64,000 nucleotides of DNA from Paenibacillus solani (GTDB lineage Bacteria; Bacillota; Bacilli; Paenibacillales; Paenibacillaceae). Of this stretch, positions 15,833-23,965 are shown piece after piece. The stretch is from assembly GCF_001277345.1 (NCBI RefSeq), contig NZ_LIUT01000001.1:1345467-1409466 (forward strand), written 5' to 3'. Each line of letters begins with the position of its first letter. The first letter of the stretch is position 1. The notes under the pieces are model-generated. The model did no database searches and was not told where the DNA came from. It saw only the letters and a list, made by a program, of their open reading frames with translations. Position numbers and translations under genes: made by a program.

Positions 15833-16096
15833 ATGCTGATAGAATGGATAGAACCAGCAAAAGAAAAAAGAATATGGGAAGTTGTGAGAATGTGCGAGGA
15901 CGAGCATAAAGAATATTATGATCAGTTTAATGAAGCTTTGAATAGGTTAAGAAAACACGTTCCAATTCATGTTATAGATGATCTAAATAAATTAGAGGAC
16001 TTATTCCTTCAAAAAAACTCTTCATTAAATACAGCATATAATTATGGATTCAGTGATGCCTTAAAACTTAGTAAAGAACTTAGGGACTTAATATAA
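15833..16096 (+). CDS. Small helical protein of unknown function
   Basis: An 87-aa charged, helical protein. The ATG at 15833 has AGGAGGGG seven to eight bases upstream; an upstream reading from 15737 would begin without a site. The end NYGFSDALKLSKELRDL resembles the closing helix of small DUF6809-like proteins, but I do not claim the family. It is divergent from the XRE regulator, which may control it. Confidence 0.6.
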   Translation: MLIEWIEPAKEKRIWEVVRMCEDEHKEYYDQFNEALNRLRKHVPIHVIDDLNKLEDLFLQKNSSLNTAYNYGFSDALKLSKELRDLI

Positions 16097-16102
16097 AAAA
16101 AA

Positions 16103-16188
16103 CACACTTTGAGGAAAGGAGTCTCCACTCCTATCCAAAATATTGCACAGTGTGCAGCCGCCTTCAATGTTGAAGGCGGATTTTTTTT
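16103..16188 (+). terminator. Structured 3' tail with intrinsic terminator at the prophage border
   Basis: Three stems follow the 87-aa gene: an outer CACACT (16103-16108) with AGTGTG (16149-16154), an inner AGGAGT-CTCC-ACTCCT (16117-16132), and the terminator CCGCCTTCAATGTTGAAGGCGG (16158-16179) with eight T. The last is a strong terminator. The region is the last plausible prophage sequence; no direct-repeat att site can be recognised because the left end is out of view. Confidence 0.75.
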
Positions 16189-16250
16189 GCCTATTTTTCA
16201 ATCTCTGGAAAACCTACTGGCACAAACCTGAACTTTTCTCCAATATGTGC

Positions 16251-16256
16251 TATAAT
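16251..16256 (+). promoter_or_regulatory. Candidate -10 box of the sigma factor operon
   Basis: A TATAAT in TGCTATAATGC with no good -35 box 17 bases upstream (CTGAAC). If used, it would give a roughly 175-base leader before the sigma factor gene. That leader contains short inverted repeats (CCATATA with TATATGG; TGCAAATC with GATTTTGCA). Confidence 0.35.
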
Positions 16257-16436
16257 GCTAGAGTGCTAGTGTAGAAGATTTGGGGAAATTGCCATATACA
16301 TAGAATAGTCAGACATCATGAGGCGTAACTATATATGGTTTGACGGTACTTTTGCAAATCCTTGATTTTGCAGCCTTGAAGTAAGCACAGGGTTAAGGAA
16401 GAGGCACCGGTGGGTGAAGGAGGAACGATAAATCAT

Positions 16437-17030
16437 ATGACGGATTCCCAACTAATACAGGAAATTAAGCAAGGCAATACGGAATTATATTCGGAATTAA
16501 TGAGGCGTTATCAGAGAAAAATATTGGCGTTTGTCTATCATATGTTGAAGAGCTCGCACATGGAGCTTATGGCTGAAGATTTATGTTCGGAAACGTTTTA
16601 TAAGGCTTTTCGAAGTCTGCATTCTTTTCGTGAGGTTGATGCATCCTTCTCGACTTGGCTTTACACCATTGCACGCAATACCGTACTGAGCGAACTTCGG
16701 AAGCATCGCAGCGGAACATTGCCTCTGGAGGAAAGCGGGGTTGTACCTGTGGCTCCGCCGGAGGTGGCACCGGAACAAGCGATTCTTCGCAGCGAGCGAG
16801 TACATATGGTTAGAGAAGCAATTAATAATTTACCGGAGAAACAGAGGTCAGCACTGATTCTTAGGGAGTACGATCAATTGGATTATCAGGAAATCGCAGA
16901 TATTTTGGGTCAAAGCGTCAGTTCGGTCAAATCGTTGTTATTCAGAGCCCGCGGCAGTGTCAAAATCCAGCTCGAGCCTTATTTTTATGAGCCGGTCTTT
17001 GAAGATATGAGAGGGATGAAGAGTAGATGA
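16437..17030 (+). CDS. ECF-type RNA polymerase sigma factor
   Basis: A 197-aa sigma-70 family protein of the ECF type. Region 2 reads LMRRYQRKILAFVYHMLK to TFYKAFRSLHSFREV with the core-binding TWLYTIARN; region 4 carries LPEKQRSALILREYDQLDYQ and the helix-turn-helix EIADILGQSVSSVKSLLFRA. The ATG at 16437 is preferred to a GTG at 16410, because AAGGAGGA lies between them. The next gene overlaps by four bases and is its likely anti-sigma factor. Confidence 0.85.
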   Translation: MTDSQLIQEIKQGNTELYSELMRRYQRKILAFVYHMLKSSHMELMAEDLCSETFYKAFRSLHSFREVDASFSTWLYTIARNTVLSELRKHRSGTLPLEESGVVPVAPPEVAPEQAILRSERVHMVREAINNLPEKQRSALILREYDQLDYQEIADILGQSVSSVKSLLFRARGSVKIQLEPYFYEPVFEDMRGMKSR

Positions 17031-17629
17031 CCTGCGATGAAGCCCAAGAGCTGATGGAAACTGTCTGGGATTTGCCTGACAATGATCTGCGGCGACAACG
17101 GCTGATGGCGCATGTTCAAACCTGCCAGTCATGTGCGGTAGAATATGAGATGTGGACGGATAGTCAGAATATGCTTCATGAGTTGGAGCATGAGATTCCG
17201 GATTTGGACGCTGAACAGATCAATCGCAATGTGATGGACCGCATTTATCGTGACTTCCCATGGCTGGTGGAGGAAACCTCCAAGAGCCGTGCTGTGAGCC
17301 GGGTGTTCCGTAAACGGTTGACTCTCATGATTGCAGGATTTCTGGCGTTGTTTGTTTGCAGCGTCGTCTATTTTGCGGTGACGGGCAGCCAGCCCGACTC
17401 CGTACCGGAAGCGGTCACGACAGGGATTATGCCAACGGGCATGGCCGACACACCTCAAGGAATCAAAATTAAAGATGATTATAAAATTCCGAAAACCAAC
17501 AGCGGCATTATTGACCCGTTTGTGGTCGATATGAATCCCACTCAACCGGAGTATTGGATGATTTTATCGCTGCTGGGTATCGGTTTCGCTTTGTTTTTCC
17601 TGGCAAGACTAAACCGGGTTAGAAGATAA
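17027..17629 (+). CDS. Putative anti-sigma factor with zinc-binding domain
   Basis: A 200-aa protein with an N-terminal zf-HC2-like anti-sigma domain (Cys3, then HVQTCQSC at about 29-36, the H-x3-C-x2-C motif), a transmembrane helix at about 99-118 and a second near 177-193. It is coupled to the sigma gene by a four-base overlap, the normal arrangement for ECF control. The middle part would be outside the cell and could sense a signal. The anti-sigma function is inferred from domain and context. Confidence 0.8.
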   Translation: MTCDEAQELMETVWDLPDNDLRRQRLMAHVQTCQSCAVEYEMWTDSQNMLHELEHEIPDLDAEQINRNVMDRIYRDFPWLVEETSKSRAVSRVFRKRLTLMIAGFLALFVCSVVYFAVTGSQPDSVPEAVTTGIMPTGMADTPQGIKIKDDYKIPKTNSGIIDPFVVDMNPTQPEYWMILSLLGIGFALFFLARLNRVRR

Positions 17630-17656
17630 AACGAGATAGGATGGAGGAGAGGCGTC

Positions 17657-18244
17657 ATGCAAATCGGCTTGGTCCGGCATGGATTAACAGACTGGAATGC
17701 CTTAGGCAAAATTCAAGGTCAAACGGATATTCCGCTTAACGAAGAAGGTCGTAACCAAGCTCGGTTACTTGGAGAACGGCTTCTGCAGGAATCTTACCGC
17801 TGGGATTTTGCGATTAGCAGTGGTCTCTCCCGTGCTGAAGAGACGGCAAAGATTATTTCTTCCATGTTGAATATTCCGCTGCTGCCTCCTGACCACCGCT
17901 TGCGCGAGCGCAGGTATGGCCAGGTTGAGGGATTAACGGCCGCTGAGAGAGAGGCGCGCTTCGGTACCGACTGGCATTTGCTGGACCTGGGTCAAGAAAC
18001 GGATCTGGAATTGCAGTCAAGGGGACTGGTATTCCTTGATGACATGAGACTTAAGCACCCGGATGCGAATATTCTGGTGGTTAGTCATGGCGGCTTTTTA
18101 GCACAGCTATACAAGCTGGTGTGCCGAGGTGTCCTGAGCGAGCGTATTGGCAATCTGTCGCTAACTGTTTTAGAGAGAAAAGAAGATGATTGGGCGCCTC
18201 TACTATTTAATTGCACCAAGCATTTGATGACGAAGCAATTTTAA
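17657..18244 (+). CDS. Histidine phosphatase family protein
   Basis: A 195-aa phosphoglycerate-mutase-like phosphatase. The RHG motif is at residues 7-9 (GLVRHGLTDWNALGKIQGQT); the second catalytic region is SSGLSRAEETAKI and RLRERRYGQVEGLTA; the late His is in VVSHGGFLAQL. It starts with ATG behind GGAGGAG. The substrate cannot be read from sequence: candidates are alpha-ribazole phosphate, small phosphoesters or phosphoserine. It lies 27 bases after the anti-sigma gene and may be cotranscribed. Confidence 0.85.
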   Translation: MQIGLVRHGLTDWNALGKIQGQTDIPLNEEGRNQARLLGERLLQESYRWDFAISSGLSRAEETAKIISSMLNIPLLPPDHRLRERRYGQVEGLTAAEREARFGTDWHLLDLGQETDLELQSRGLVFLDDMRLKHPDANILVVSHGGFLAQLYKLVCRGVLSERIGNLSLTVLERKEDDWAPLLFNCTKHLMTKQF

Positions 18245-18256
18245 TATTGAAGCAGC

Positions 18257-18292
18257 AGAAGGAGCCTTCCCCCTCAGGAAGGCTCCTTCTTA
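18257..18292. terminator. Bidirectional terminator between convergent genes
   Basis: Fourteen-pair stem AGAAGGAGCCTTCC (18257-18270) with GGAAGGCTCCTTCT (18277-18290), with A/T-rich flanks on both sides. Confidence 0.75.
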
Positions 18293-18310
18293 ATTGTTCT
18301 TCAAAGAACA

Positions 18311-19069
18311 CTACGCTTCTGCAATTAAAACAAACCGATGCTGGAGAACCTCGAAATATCCCTTACTTTCAATTATATGATGAATACGAAGTAAAGGCTC
18401 CAGGTAGCGCTCCACTGTAAAGTCGGGGATTTGCCAAGGGATTGCTTTTTAGTAATAGACCAAAGCGCCGATATCAAAAAAACGCTGAAGCGGAAAGTCC
18501 TCCCGACTGAAGGTCACGTTAAACTGGTGGTTCTGAAGTTCTTGGACTGCAGTGGTCATATTCCAATGAGCAAACTCCTCATTCAGCGGGACACCGAATA
18601 TTTGGTTGATTCCGTAACAATCGGTTCCTCCTGCTTGCTGGGTGACAAACACACCATGCTCATTCAGAATTCTTCTTATTTCGGCGACGGAATAGGATTC
18701 ATGCTGGTTAATGATAAGGTCGAAATAATGATCCTGCAGCGGAAGTGAAGTATCTTCTTCATAATAAACAACCTTTACACCAAGCGGTTCTAGGTTTTGC
18801 CTAGCGATCGGCACATTCGGCTTATATCCTTCGGTTGCATAAACGGTAGGCGGGAGTGGCTGAAGGCTGGATAAGAATTCGCCGCCGCCTGTACCCATGT
18901 CCAGCATCGTTGAGGCATTTCGCATCAACGGGATCACCATGCTGCCTAAAGACCAGGGCAGGGTGCTGGACTGCATGCGATTTGAAGCCGTGATGCGTGA
19001 AAAGTCCCATCCTGAAAAATGCTGTTCCGTTTCTTGAATAAAGGTTAAAAATGCAGGGTCTTTGATCAT
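18311..19069 (-). pseudogene. SAM-dependent methyltransferase broken by an in-frame stop
   Basis: A class I methyltransferase. Motif I is MLDMGTGGGEFLSSL, followed by an acidic beta2 end (YATEGYKP) and FDLIINQHESYSVAEIRRIL. The ATG at 19069 has GGAGGT nine bases upstream. The frame stops at TAA (18449-18451) after FDIGALVYY, then continues open in the same frame for 45 codons as KAIPWQIPDFTVERYLEPLL to a TAG at 18311-18313. The continuation reads as a natural C-terminus, so a single change, probably TTA (Leu) to TAA, has truncated the protein from about 252 to 206 aa. The truncated form may be partly active; the substrate is unknown. Confidence 0.8.
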
Positions 19070-19084
19070 CTTTGAAATACCTCC

Positions 19085-19410
19085 AAGCAAAGAGTAATGT
19101 GTAGTGTAGTGTCATTAACCGAACTGCTCTAGCAGGAGGTCCTCGGATGCTATTCGCTCCAAGTTATAATTCATGTTCTGGATTTCTCACGCGCTAACTC
19201 CTCCCTTGTTTTAGTAAAAAACTCCGTTTAATGTATTCTTTCATCGTATTAGTTGCAGTATTTCATCAGCGAAATTTCTTGCTGTAGTTAGTAAGTATTC
19301 TATCATTTAATAAGAGAGCATAGTCATTTCTATATAACATAAAAATTTTTAGTAATTCGAAGTGGATCAGGTATCAAAAGTCCAAAAGCTTCCCATAATG
19401 GTTGTAAAAC
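19085..19410. other. Gene-free AT-rich intergenic stretch
   Basis: About 320 bases between divergent genes. No gene, RNA structure or clear promoter pair is recognised. Confidence 0.5.
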
Positions 19411-19426
19411 GGTGAGGCGATGGAAG

Positions 19427-20575
19427 ATGAATCTAGCGGATATGCTTACGTATGCCGATATTGGACAGCTTAGCAATATTGCGAATCACTATGGGTGTGA
19501 CGCAAAGCGTAATTCAAAGCATGACCTGATACAGAGCATATTGTCCAAGCTCGGGCGAAGAGAATTCTTTGCGGAACAGGTTCGCGCCCTGTCACCCGCC
19601 GATTTGCGGTTTCTGAATCATCTGGCCTTTGACACTCGAACAGGGTACAGTCTGGAAGAACTGACTGCTGCAATTCGCCGTACGGCAGATTCGGAAGAGG
19701 GAGACAAGCCTGCTCCTTTGAAGAAGCAGCCTGCCTCACAGGCAGAAAGCCCGCGGGATGTTGTTGCCCGTTATCGGAGAAGCGGCTGGCTCTTTAACGG
19801 ATTTACCCACTCCACCAAGTATTTGTTTCAAGTTCCGTCGGATTTGAAGGAGCGTTTTCGGGAGGTTCTACGTGAACGGCTATTTCAAACGCTGGAACGA
19901 TTGCCGGATGACCCGGAGGTATATCGGGATGAGCAGGGATTGGCTACGGAAGATCTGCTACTGATTCTTCGATATATTGGCAAACATGAAGTTGAGCTGA
20001 ACCAGGAAGGATTCATGTATAGGCGAAACCAGCAGCAGCTTCTGAGTACATTGCATATTACGGAGCCTCTGATTGCGAAGGGGGCATGGCGTTTTGGATA
20101 TGGCCGATCCTGCATTGAATATCCTGATCGGCTCGCCCTGTTGTATGATTATGCCTACGCAAAAAAATGGGTCAGCGAGAATAATGCGCGGTTGAGCCTG
20201 AGTGAAGGCGGAGCAGCGCTTCTTGAGCAAGGAAATCAAGTTGGCGTGATACAGATATTCCGCTTTTGGTTAAGACTCTATAAAGGCGCTATACCCAATC
20301 TTACCTCACTTGTTTATTGGATTAGTCAATGCGCCAGAGATTGGGTAACGGCAGCCTCTTTATACGAATCGCTGGGCTGGCTAATTCGTCCCTACTATTA
20401 TGATAATCCGCAAAGCATTATGGAAATCCGGATCATTCGGATGCTGATGCATTTGGGGATGCTCCGGATAGGGGAGAGCCATAGCAGGGGAACGTCGTAT
20501 AAGATGACCGCCCTTGGTTTGAAAGCGGCGGAAACCTGCGTACATATCAGCGATTCGAATGAGTTGATCCTCTAG
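19427..20575 (+). CDS. Protein of unknown function with winged-helix-like segments
   Basis: A 382-aa soluble protein. The ATG at 19427 with GTGAGG nine to ten bases upstream is preferred to a GTG at 19412. The N-terminal 60 residues read like a SAP/Rho-N-like helical bundle (YADIGQLSNIANHYGCDAKR, NSKHDLIQSILSKLGR). Later helices plus short strands (GRSCIEYPDRLALLYDYA, MLMHLGMLRIGESHSRGTSY) resemble the helicase-associated N-terminal domain of XPB-like proteins, without any ATPase motif. No enzyme function can be assigned. It stands alone between divergent and unrelated genes. Confidence 0.7.
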   Translation: MNLADMLTYADIGQLSNIANHYGCDAKRNSKHDLIQSILSKLGRREFFAEQVRALSPADLRFLNHLAFDTRTGYSLEELTAAIRRTADSEEGDKPAPLKKQPASQAESPRDVVARYRRSGWLFNGFTHSTKYLFQVPSDLKERFREVLRERLFQTLERLPDDPEVYRDEQGLATEDLLLILRYIGKHEVELNQEGFMYRRNQQQLLSTLHITEPLIAKGAWRFGYGRSCIEYPDRLALLYDYAYAKKWVSENNARLSLSEGGAALLEQGNQVGVIQIFRFWLRLYKGAIPNLTSLVYWISQCARDWVTAASLYESLGWLIRPYYYDNPQSIMEIRIIRMLMHLGMLRIGESHSRGTSYKMTALGLKAAETCVHISDSNELIL

Positions 20576-20687
20576 CATAGTTGTATCGTCGTTATGTTCG
20601 CAGCAGAATGGAAAACTTGATGCAAGTAAAGCAAACAAAGGGAAAGAATATAGAGAAATGCAAAATTTAGTTTGGAGGTGCATCCTA

Positions 20688-20867
20688 ATGGATAAGATGA
20701 AGGTTACTTACGAGGTTATGTTAGGTCTGGCGGCCGAGATGGTGTGGGACGAAGCCTTGCGCAAGCATCGGAGTGAGGAGCTCTATAAAGAAATTGACGA
20801 AGCGCTGGCTTCCGGTGACGAAGTGGCTTTTCGAAACCTGACGGATGAACTGAGGACTTTGAATTGA
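20688..20867 (+). CDS. IDEAL domain protein
   Basis: A 59-aa protein whose C-terminal half is an IDEAL domain (LYKEIDEALASGDEVAFRNL), named after its IDEAL motif and found at the end of ComK and YpiB in bacilli. In B. subtilis the gene before ypiF is ypiB, which has a UPF0302 domain plus IDEAL; here only a short IDEAL protein is present at that site. GGAGGT precedes the ATG. It may be an interaction module; its partner is unknown. Confidence 0.8.
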   Translation: MDKMKVTYEVMLGLAAEMVWDEALRKHRSEELYKEIDEALASGDEVAFRNLTDELRTLN

Positions 20868-20900
20868 AGAAATGCTTTTTACGCATTTCTTCTTTTTTTT
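20866..20900 (+). terminator. Intrinsic terminator after the IDEAL gene
   Basis: Stem GAAGAAATGC (20866-20875) with GCATTTCTTC (20883-20892) and eight T; the left arm overlaps the stop codon. Confidence 0.85.
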
Positions 20901-20970
20901 GCCTAACCTGTATCCCACTTGTATAATGAAGACAAAATCATTAGAAGTGAACAGAAAGGATGTACCTCGG

Positions 20971-21408
20971 ATGAAATTTAGTGAAGTGGATGAGCAGACT
21001 TGGCCGGAGCTAATGCCTTTTTATGACACCTGTCTCATTCCGTATACGGGATTAACAGGTTTGGAGACACCATGGGAAACGACAGCTGCGCTTGAGCGTC
21101 TTCGTGATTTTATGGATTTGGCAGAAATTCCGTTTAAGGGAAGATTGGTTACATATCCTGCTATACAGTATGGAAAGACTGATGATATACAGCTTCTAAA
21201 TGAAGTATGTCACAATGTCAAATCCATCGGCTTCAAATTTGTAATCGTTATGACTGTTGATACAATTCTGTCTGAAGAACAGGTCACGGAGAGCACGTTA
21301 GTCCTGTCACAGCGCAGGTTGGAGGGGATTGATGGTATTTCACTGCCAGCTTTGATATCAAGCCGGATTAGTGAAATGTGGCAGCAGGAAAGCCGAGTCG
21401 AATTGTGA
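20971..21408 (+). CDS. ypiF: DUF2487 family protein YpiF
   Basis: A 145-aa protein of the YpiF/DUF2487 family, which directly precedes qcrA in B. subtilis as it does here. The ATG at 20971 (MKFSEVDEQTWPELMPFYDT) is chosen because it follows AAAGGA; the longer reading begins inside the upstream terminator. The pattern PAIQYGKTDDIQLLNEVCHN and the final SLPALISSRISEMW fit an alpha/beta fold of unknown function. A link to cytochrome bc assembly is suggested only by conserved position. Confidence 0.8.
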   Translation: MKFSEVDEQTWPELMPFYDTCLIPYTGLTGLETPWETTAALERLRDFMDLAEIPFKGRLVTYPAIQYGKTDDIQLLNEVCHNVKSIGFKFVIVMTVDTILSEEQVTESTLVLSQRRLEGIDGISLPALISSRISEMWQQESRVEL

Positions 21409-21470
21409 CAAAAAACCGACAATTTGTGAAGGTGCTATTGGAAGCGAACCCAAATATGGGGTTCAAATTC

Positions 21471-21499
21471 TTGACGGTCTTGGGTGCCTAAGATATTAT
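21471..21499 (+). promoter_or_regulatory. Promoter of the qcrABC operon
   Basis: TTGACG (21471-21476), 17-base spacer, TATTAT (21494-21499): a good sigma-A-type promoter about 78 bases ahead of the qcrA start. Confidence 0.7.
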
Positions 21500-21576
21500 T
21501 AGTATGTCCTAGTACGTCGTGTGATTTTAATCATTGATGACACTTAAGAACGGTTGACAAAGGGGGTTGAAACAGA

Positions 21577-22122
21577 ATGAGCAGCAACCACAATGACGAG
21601 CATGCAGAATCGCACAATCCACCCCGACTGAAAGAGATGTCCCGCAGACAATTTCTTACATACACGTTGGGCGGTGCCACAGCTTATATGGCTGCTGGAG
21701 TAGTTTTGCCAATGCTCCGCTTTGCTGTTGATCCGATTCTTCAAAATAAAGAAGAAGGATCTTTCGTAAAGGTCGCAGAGGAGAGCAAAATTACCAACGA
21801 ACCACAAGAATTCCATTTTGAGCTTAAACAGCAGGACGGCTGGTACAACAGTACAGCTACTCTGACGGCGTGGATTCGTAAGAACGATCAGGGTGAACTT
21901 GTAGCGCTTTCACCGATTTGTAAGCATTTGGGATGTCTGGTTGGATGGAATAACAACAAGAATTTCCCGAATGAGTACCACTGCCCTTGCCACGGTGCAC
22001 GTTATACACCTGACGGTAAGAACCTGGCAGTTGCACCAAAGCCGCTTGATCAGTACGAAACGAAAATCGAAAACGGCTGGATTTACCTCGGCGCAATTGT
22101 GCCAAATACCGTAGTTAAATAG
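21577..22122 (+). CDS. qcrA: Menaquinol:cytochrome c reductase Rieske iron-sulfur subunit
   Basis: A 181-aa Rieske protein. The 2Fe-2S ligands are visible in CKHLGCLVGW (about 114-119) and CPCHGARY (about 133-138). Before the first transmembrane helix (residues 31-48) lies SRRQFLTYTLGGAT, a twin-arginine signal typical of Rieske subunits that fold before export. It passes electrons from menaquinol to cytochrome c in the membrane. It is the first gene of qcrABC, with 15- and 21-base gaps. Confidence 0.95.
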   Translation: MSSNHNDEHAESHNPPRLKEMSRRQFLTYTLGGATAYMAAGVVLPMLRFAVDPILQNKEEGSFVKVAEESKITNEPQEFHFELKQQDGWYNSTATLTAWIRKNDQGELVALSPICKHLGCLVGWNNNKNFPNEYHCPCHGARYTPDGKNLAVAPKPLDQYETKIENGWIYLGAIVPNTVVK

Positions 22123-22137
22123 GAGGCGTAGATTCAG

Positions 22138-22809
22138 ATGTTGAAGAATGTCTACAACTGGATTGATGAACGTCTCGATATCACGCCGATTTGGAGAGAC
22201 GTTGCGGATCACGAGGTACCGGAACACGTAAACCCGGCGCATCATTTCTCCGCGTTTGTGTATTGTTTCGGCGGCTTGACGTTCTTTATCACCGTAATCC
22301 AGATTCTGTCAGGGATGTTCCTGACCATGTATTATGTACCGGATATCATAAACGCTTACAACAGTGTTGAATACCTGCAGACGCAGGTCGCTTTCGGGCA
22401 AATTGTCCGCGGGATGCACCACTGGGGCGCAAGTCTGGTTATCGTGATGATGTTCCTGCATACGATGCGCGTGTTCTTCACCGGTTCTTACAAAGCGCCG
22501 CGTGAAATGAACTGGGTTGTTGGTATGCTCATTTTCTTTGTTATGCTCGGTCTTGGTTTGACAGGTTACCTGCTGCCATGGGATAACAAAGCATACTTCG
22601 CTACAAAAGTTACACTGGAGATTGCGAACTCCGTGCCTTGGCTTGGACCAATCATTAAAGAATTGCTGCAGGGTGGTACGATTGTAGGTGCTGAAACGTT
22701 GACCCGTTTCTTCGCTATCCACGTGTTCTTCCTTCCGGCTGTCCTTCTTGCATTGTTGGTAGGACACTTTATTATGATCCGTAGACAAGGTATTTCCGGT
22801 CCACTATAA
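22138..22809 (+). CDS. qcrB: Menaquinol:cytochrome c reductase cytochrome b subunit
   Basis: A 223-aa cytochrome b6-type subunit with four transmembrane helices. The paired haem ligands are in MHHWGASLVIVMMFLHTMRVF and in FFAIHVFFLPAVLLALLVGH. GSYKAPREMNWVVGM and TGYLLPWDNKAYFAT carry the quinol-site sequences of the family. An early RLDITPIWRDVADHEVPEHV supplies the conserved N-terminus with the Cys-independent b6 type. It precedes qcrC, which carries the subunit IV part of the split b gene. Confidence 0.95.
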   Translation: MLKNVYNWIDERLDITPIWRDVADHEVPEHVNPAHHFSAFVYCFGGLTFFITVIQILSGMFLTMYYVPDIINAYNSVEYLQTQVAFGQIVRGMHHWGASLVIVMMFLHTMRVFFTGSYKAPREMNWVVGMLIFFVMLGLGLTGYLLPWDNKAYFATKVTLEIANSVPWLGPIIKELLQGGTIVGAETLTRFFAIHVFFLPAVLLALLVGHFIMIRRQGISGPL

Positions 22810-22830
22810 GAAGAAGGGAGGCGCATATTT

Positions 22831-23715
22831 ATGGCACATGGTCATAAATCTGATGAGAAAGTAGTATTCGTCGGTGATTCTCGTGTAAAAAAAGGCAGCG
22901 GATGGGTTACACCGCCTGATTACACCGCTTATCCCGGCAAATCAGAAGCGTTCATTCCTAACTTCTTGTTAAAGGAATGGATGGTTGGTGTAGTTGTACT
23001 GGTCGGCTTCCTTGTGCTGACCATCTCGGAACCGGCTCCACTTGGATATCCGGCAGATCCAGGAGCATCAGTAATTCCGATGCCGGACTGGTACTTCCTG
23101 TTTCTGTATGAGTATTTGAAGCTTCCATATGCTTCCGGAGATTATGTCGTGCTCGGAACACTCGGCGTATCAGGCGTTGCCTTTGGTGCATTGCTGCTTG
23201 TCCCATTCCTCGATACGGGGAAAGAGCGGCGGTTCTACAAGAGGCCCATTACTTCGGCTCTCATGATTCTGTCGTTGTTTGCAGTCATTTATTTGACGAA
23301 TGCTGCATGGACGCACTATACGCATGAGCTGGAAGCTACCGGACAGAAACCGGAGCACATTCAGCGTGAAGAAGAAGCGAAGGAAAAACACGCAGCAGGA
23401 CTTCCAACGTCCAATGCGAAACAGTCTGAGGACAGTGTTGTGGCCATTGTTGATAAGGATAATCCAGCGATGGAGACCTTTAAAACGGCGACATGTATCT
23501 CTTGTCATGCTGCAGATTTGAAAGGGGCCTCCGGCCCATCCCTTCGTGGTGTAGGGGATACCCACTCGAAAGATGAGATTGTGGCTATTATTAATAATGG
23601 CCAAGGCAATATGCCGCCAATGAAAGACATAGCACTTGGAGCAGGCGTCACGGAAGAACAACTCGATCAGTTGGCTGAATGGCTTGCAAGCCAGAAGGCA
23701 GACGCAGCCAAGTAA
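22831..23715 (+). CDS. qcrC: Menaquinol:cytochrome c reductase cytochrome b/c subunit
   Basis: A 294-aa fusion of cytochrome b6f subunit IV (residues 30-165, with three transmembrane helices and PMPDWYFLFLYEYLKLP, the quinone-site PDWY-type motif) and a C-terminal class I cytochrome c domain (CISCH at about 222-226; axial Met in NMPPMKDI near 272). This b/c fusion is the typical Bacillus arrangement. It completes the bc complex and hands electrons to a terminal oxidase. A strong terminator follows. Confidence 0.95.
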   Translation: MAHGHKSDEKVVFVGDSRVKKGSGWVTPPDYTAYPGKSEAFIPNFLLKEWMVGVVVLVGFLVLTISEPAPLGYPADPGASVIPMPDWYFLFLYEYLKLPYASGDYVVLGTLGVSGVAFGALLLVPFLDTGKERRFYKRPITSALMILSLFAVIYLTNAAWTHYTHELEATGQKPEHIQREEEAKEKHAAGLPTSNAKQSEDSVVAIVDKDNPAMETFKTATCISCHAADLKGASGPSLRGVGDTHSKDEIVAIINNGQGNMPPMKDIALGAGVTEEQLDQLAEWLASQKADAAK

Positions 23716-23726
23716 GTTGCATAGAA

Positions 23727-23759
23727 GAACCTGACCGTTTACGGTCAGGTTCTTTTTTT
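23727..23759 (+). terminator. Terminator of the qcr operon
   Basis: Stem GAACCTGACCGT (23727-23738) with ACGGTCAGGTTC (23741-23752), then seven T. Confidence 0.9.
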
Positions 23760-23965
23760 AGGACATATATATATAGTAGAAACTTTGCGGCTCTTATCAT
23801 TCTACTTATGGATGCGAAGACTGCCTGCGCTCATACGGAGATTCTTTCCTGAGACATCGTCAGTCGATCTTTTTCCCGATTGGCAGATGAAATATAGACG
23901 GGGTTTAGGTATAATCGGCTATAGTTGTTACTAATGAATACACAGTCAAGTCAGGAGGACAGAGT

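Noticed and set aside
18431..18748. Plus-strand frame opposite the methyltransferase
   Set aside because: It mirrors the coding strand, has no ribosome binding site and its sequence is low in plausibility.
21409..21470. Rex operator before qcrA (TTGTGA sequences at 21405 and 21425)
   Set aside because: The required inverted partner TTCACAA at the right spacing is absent.
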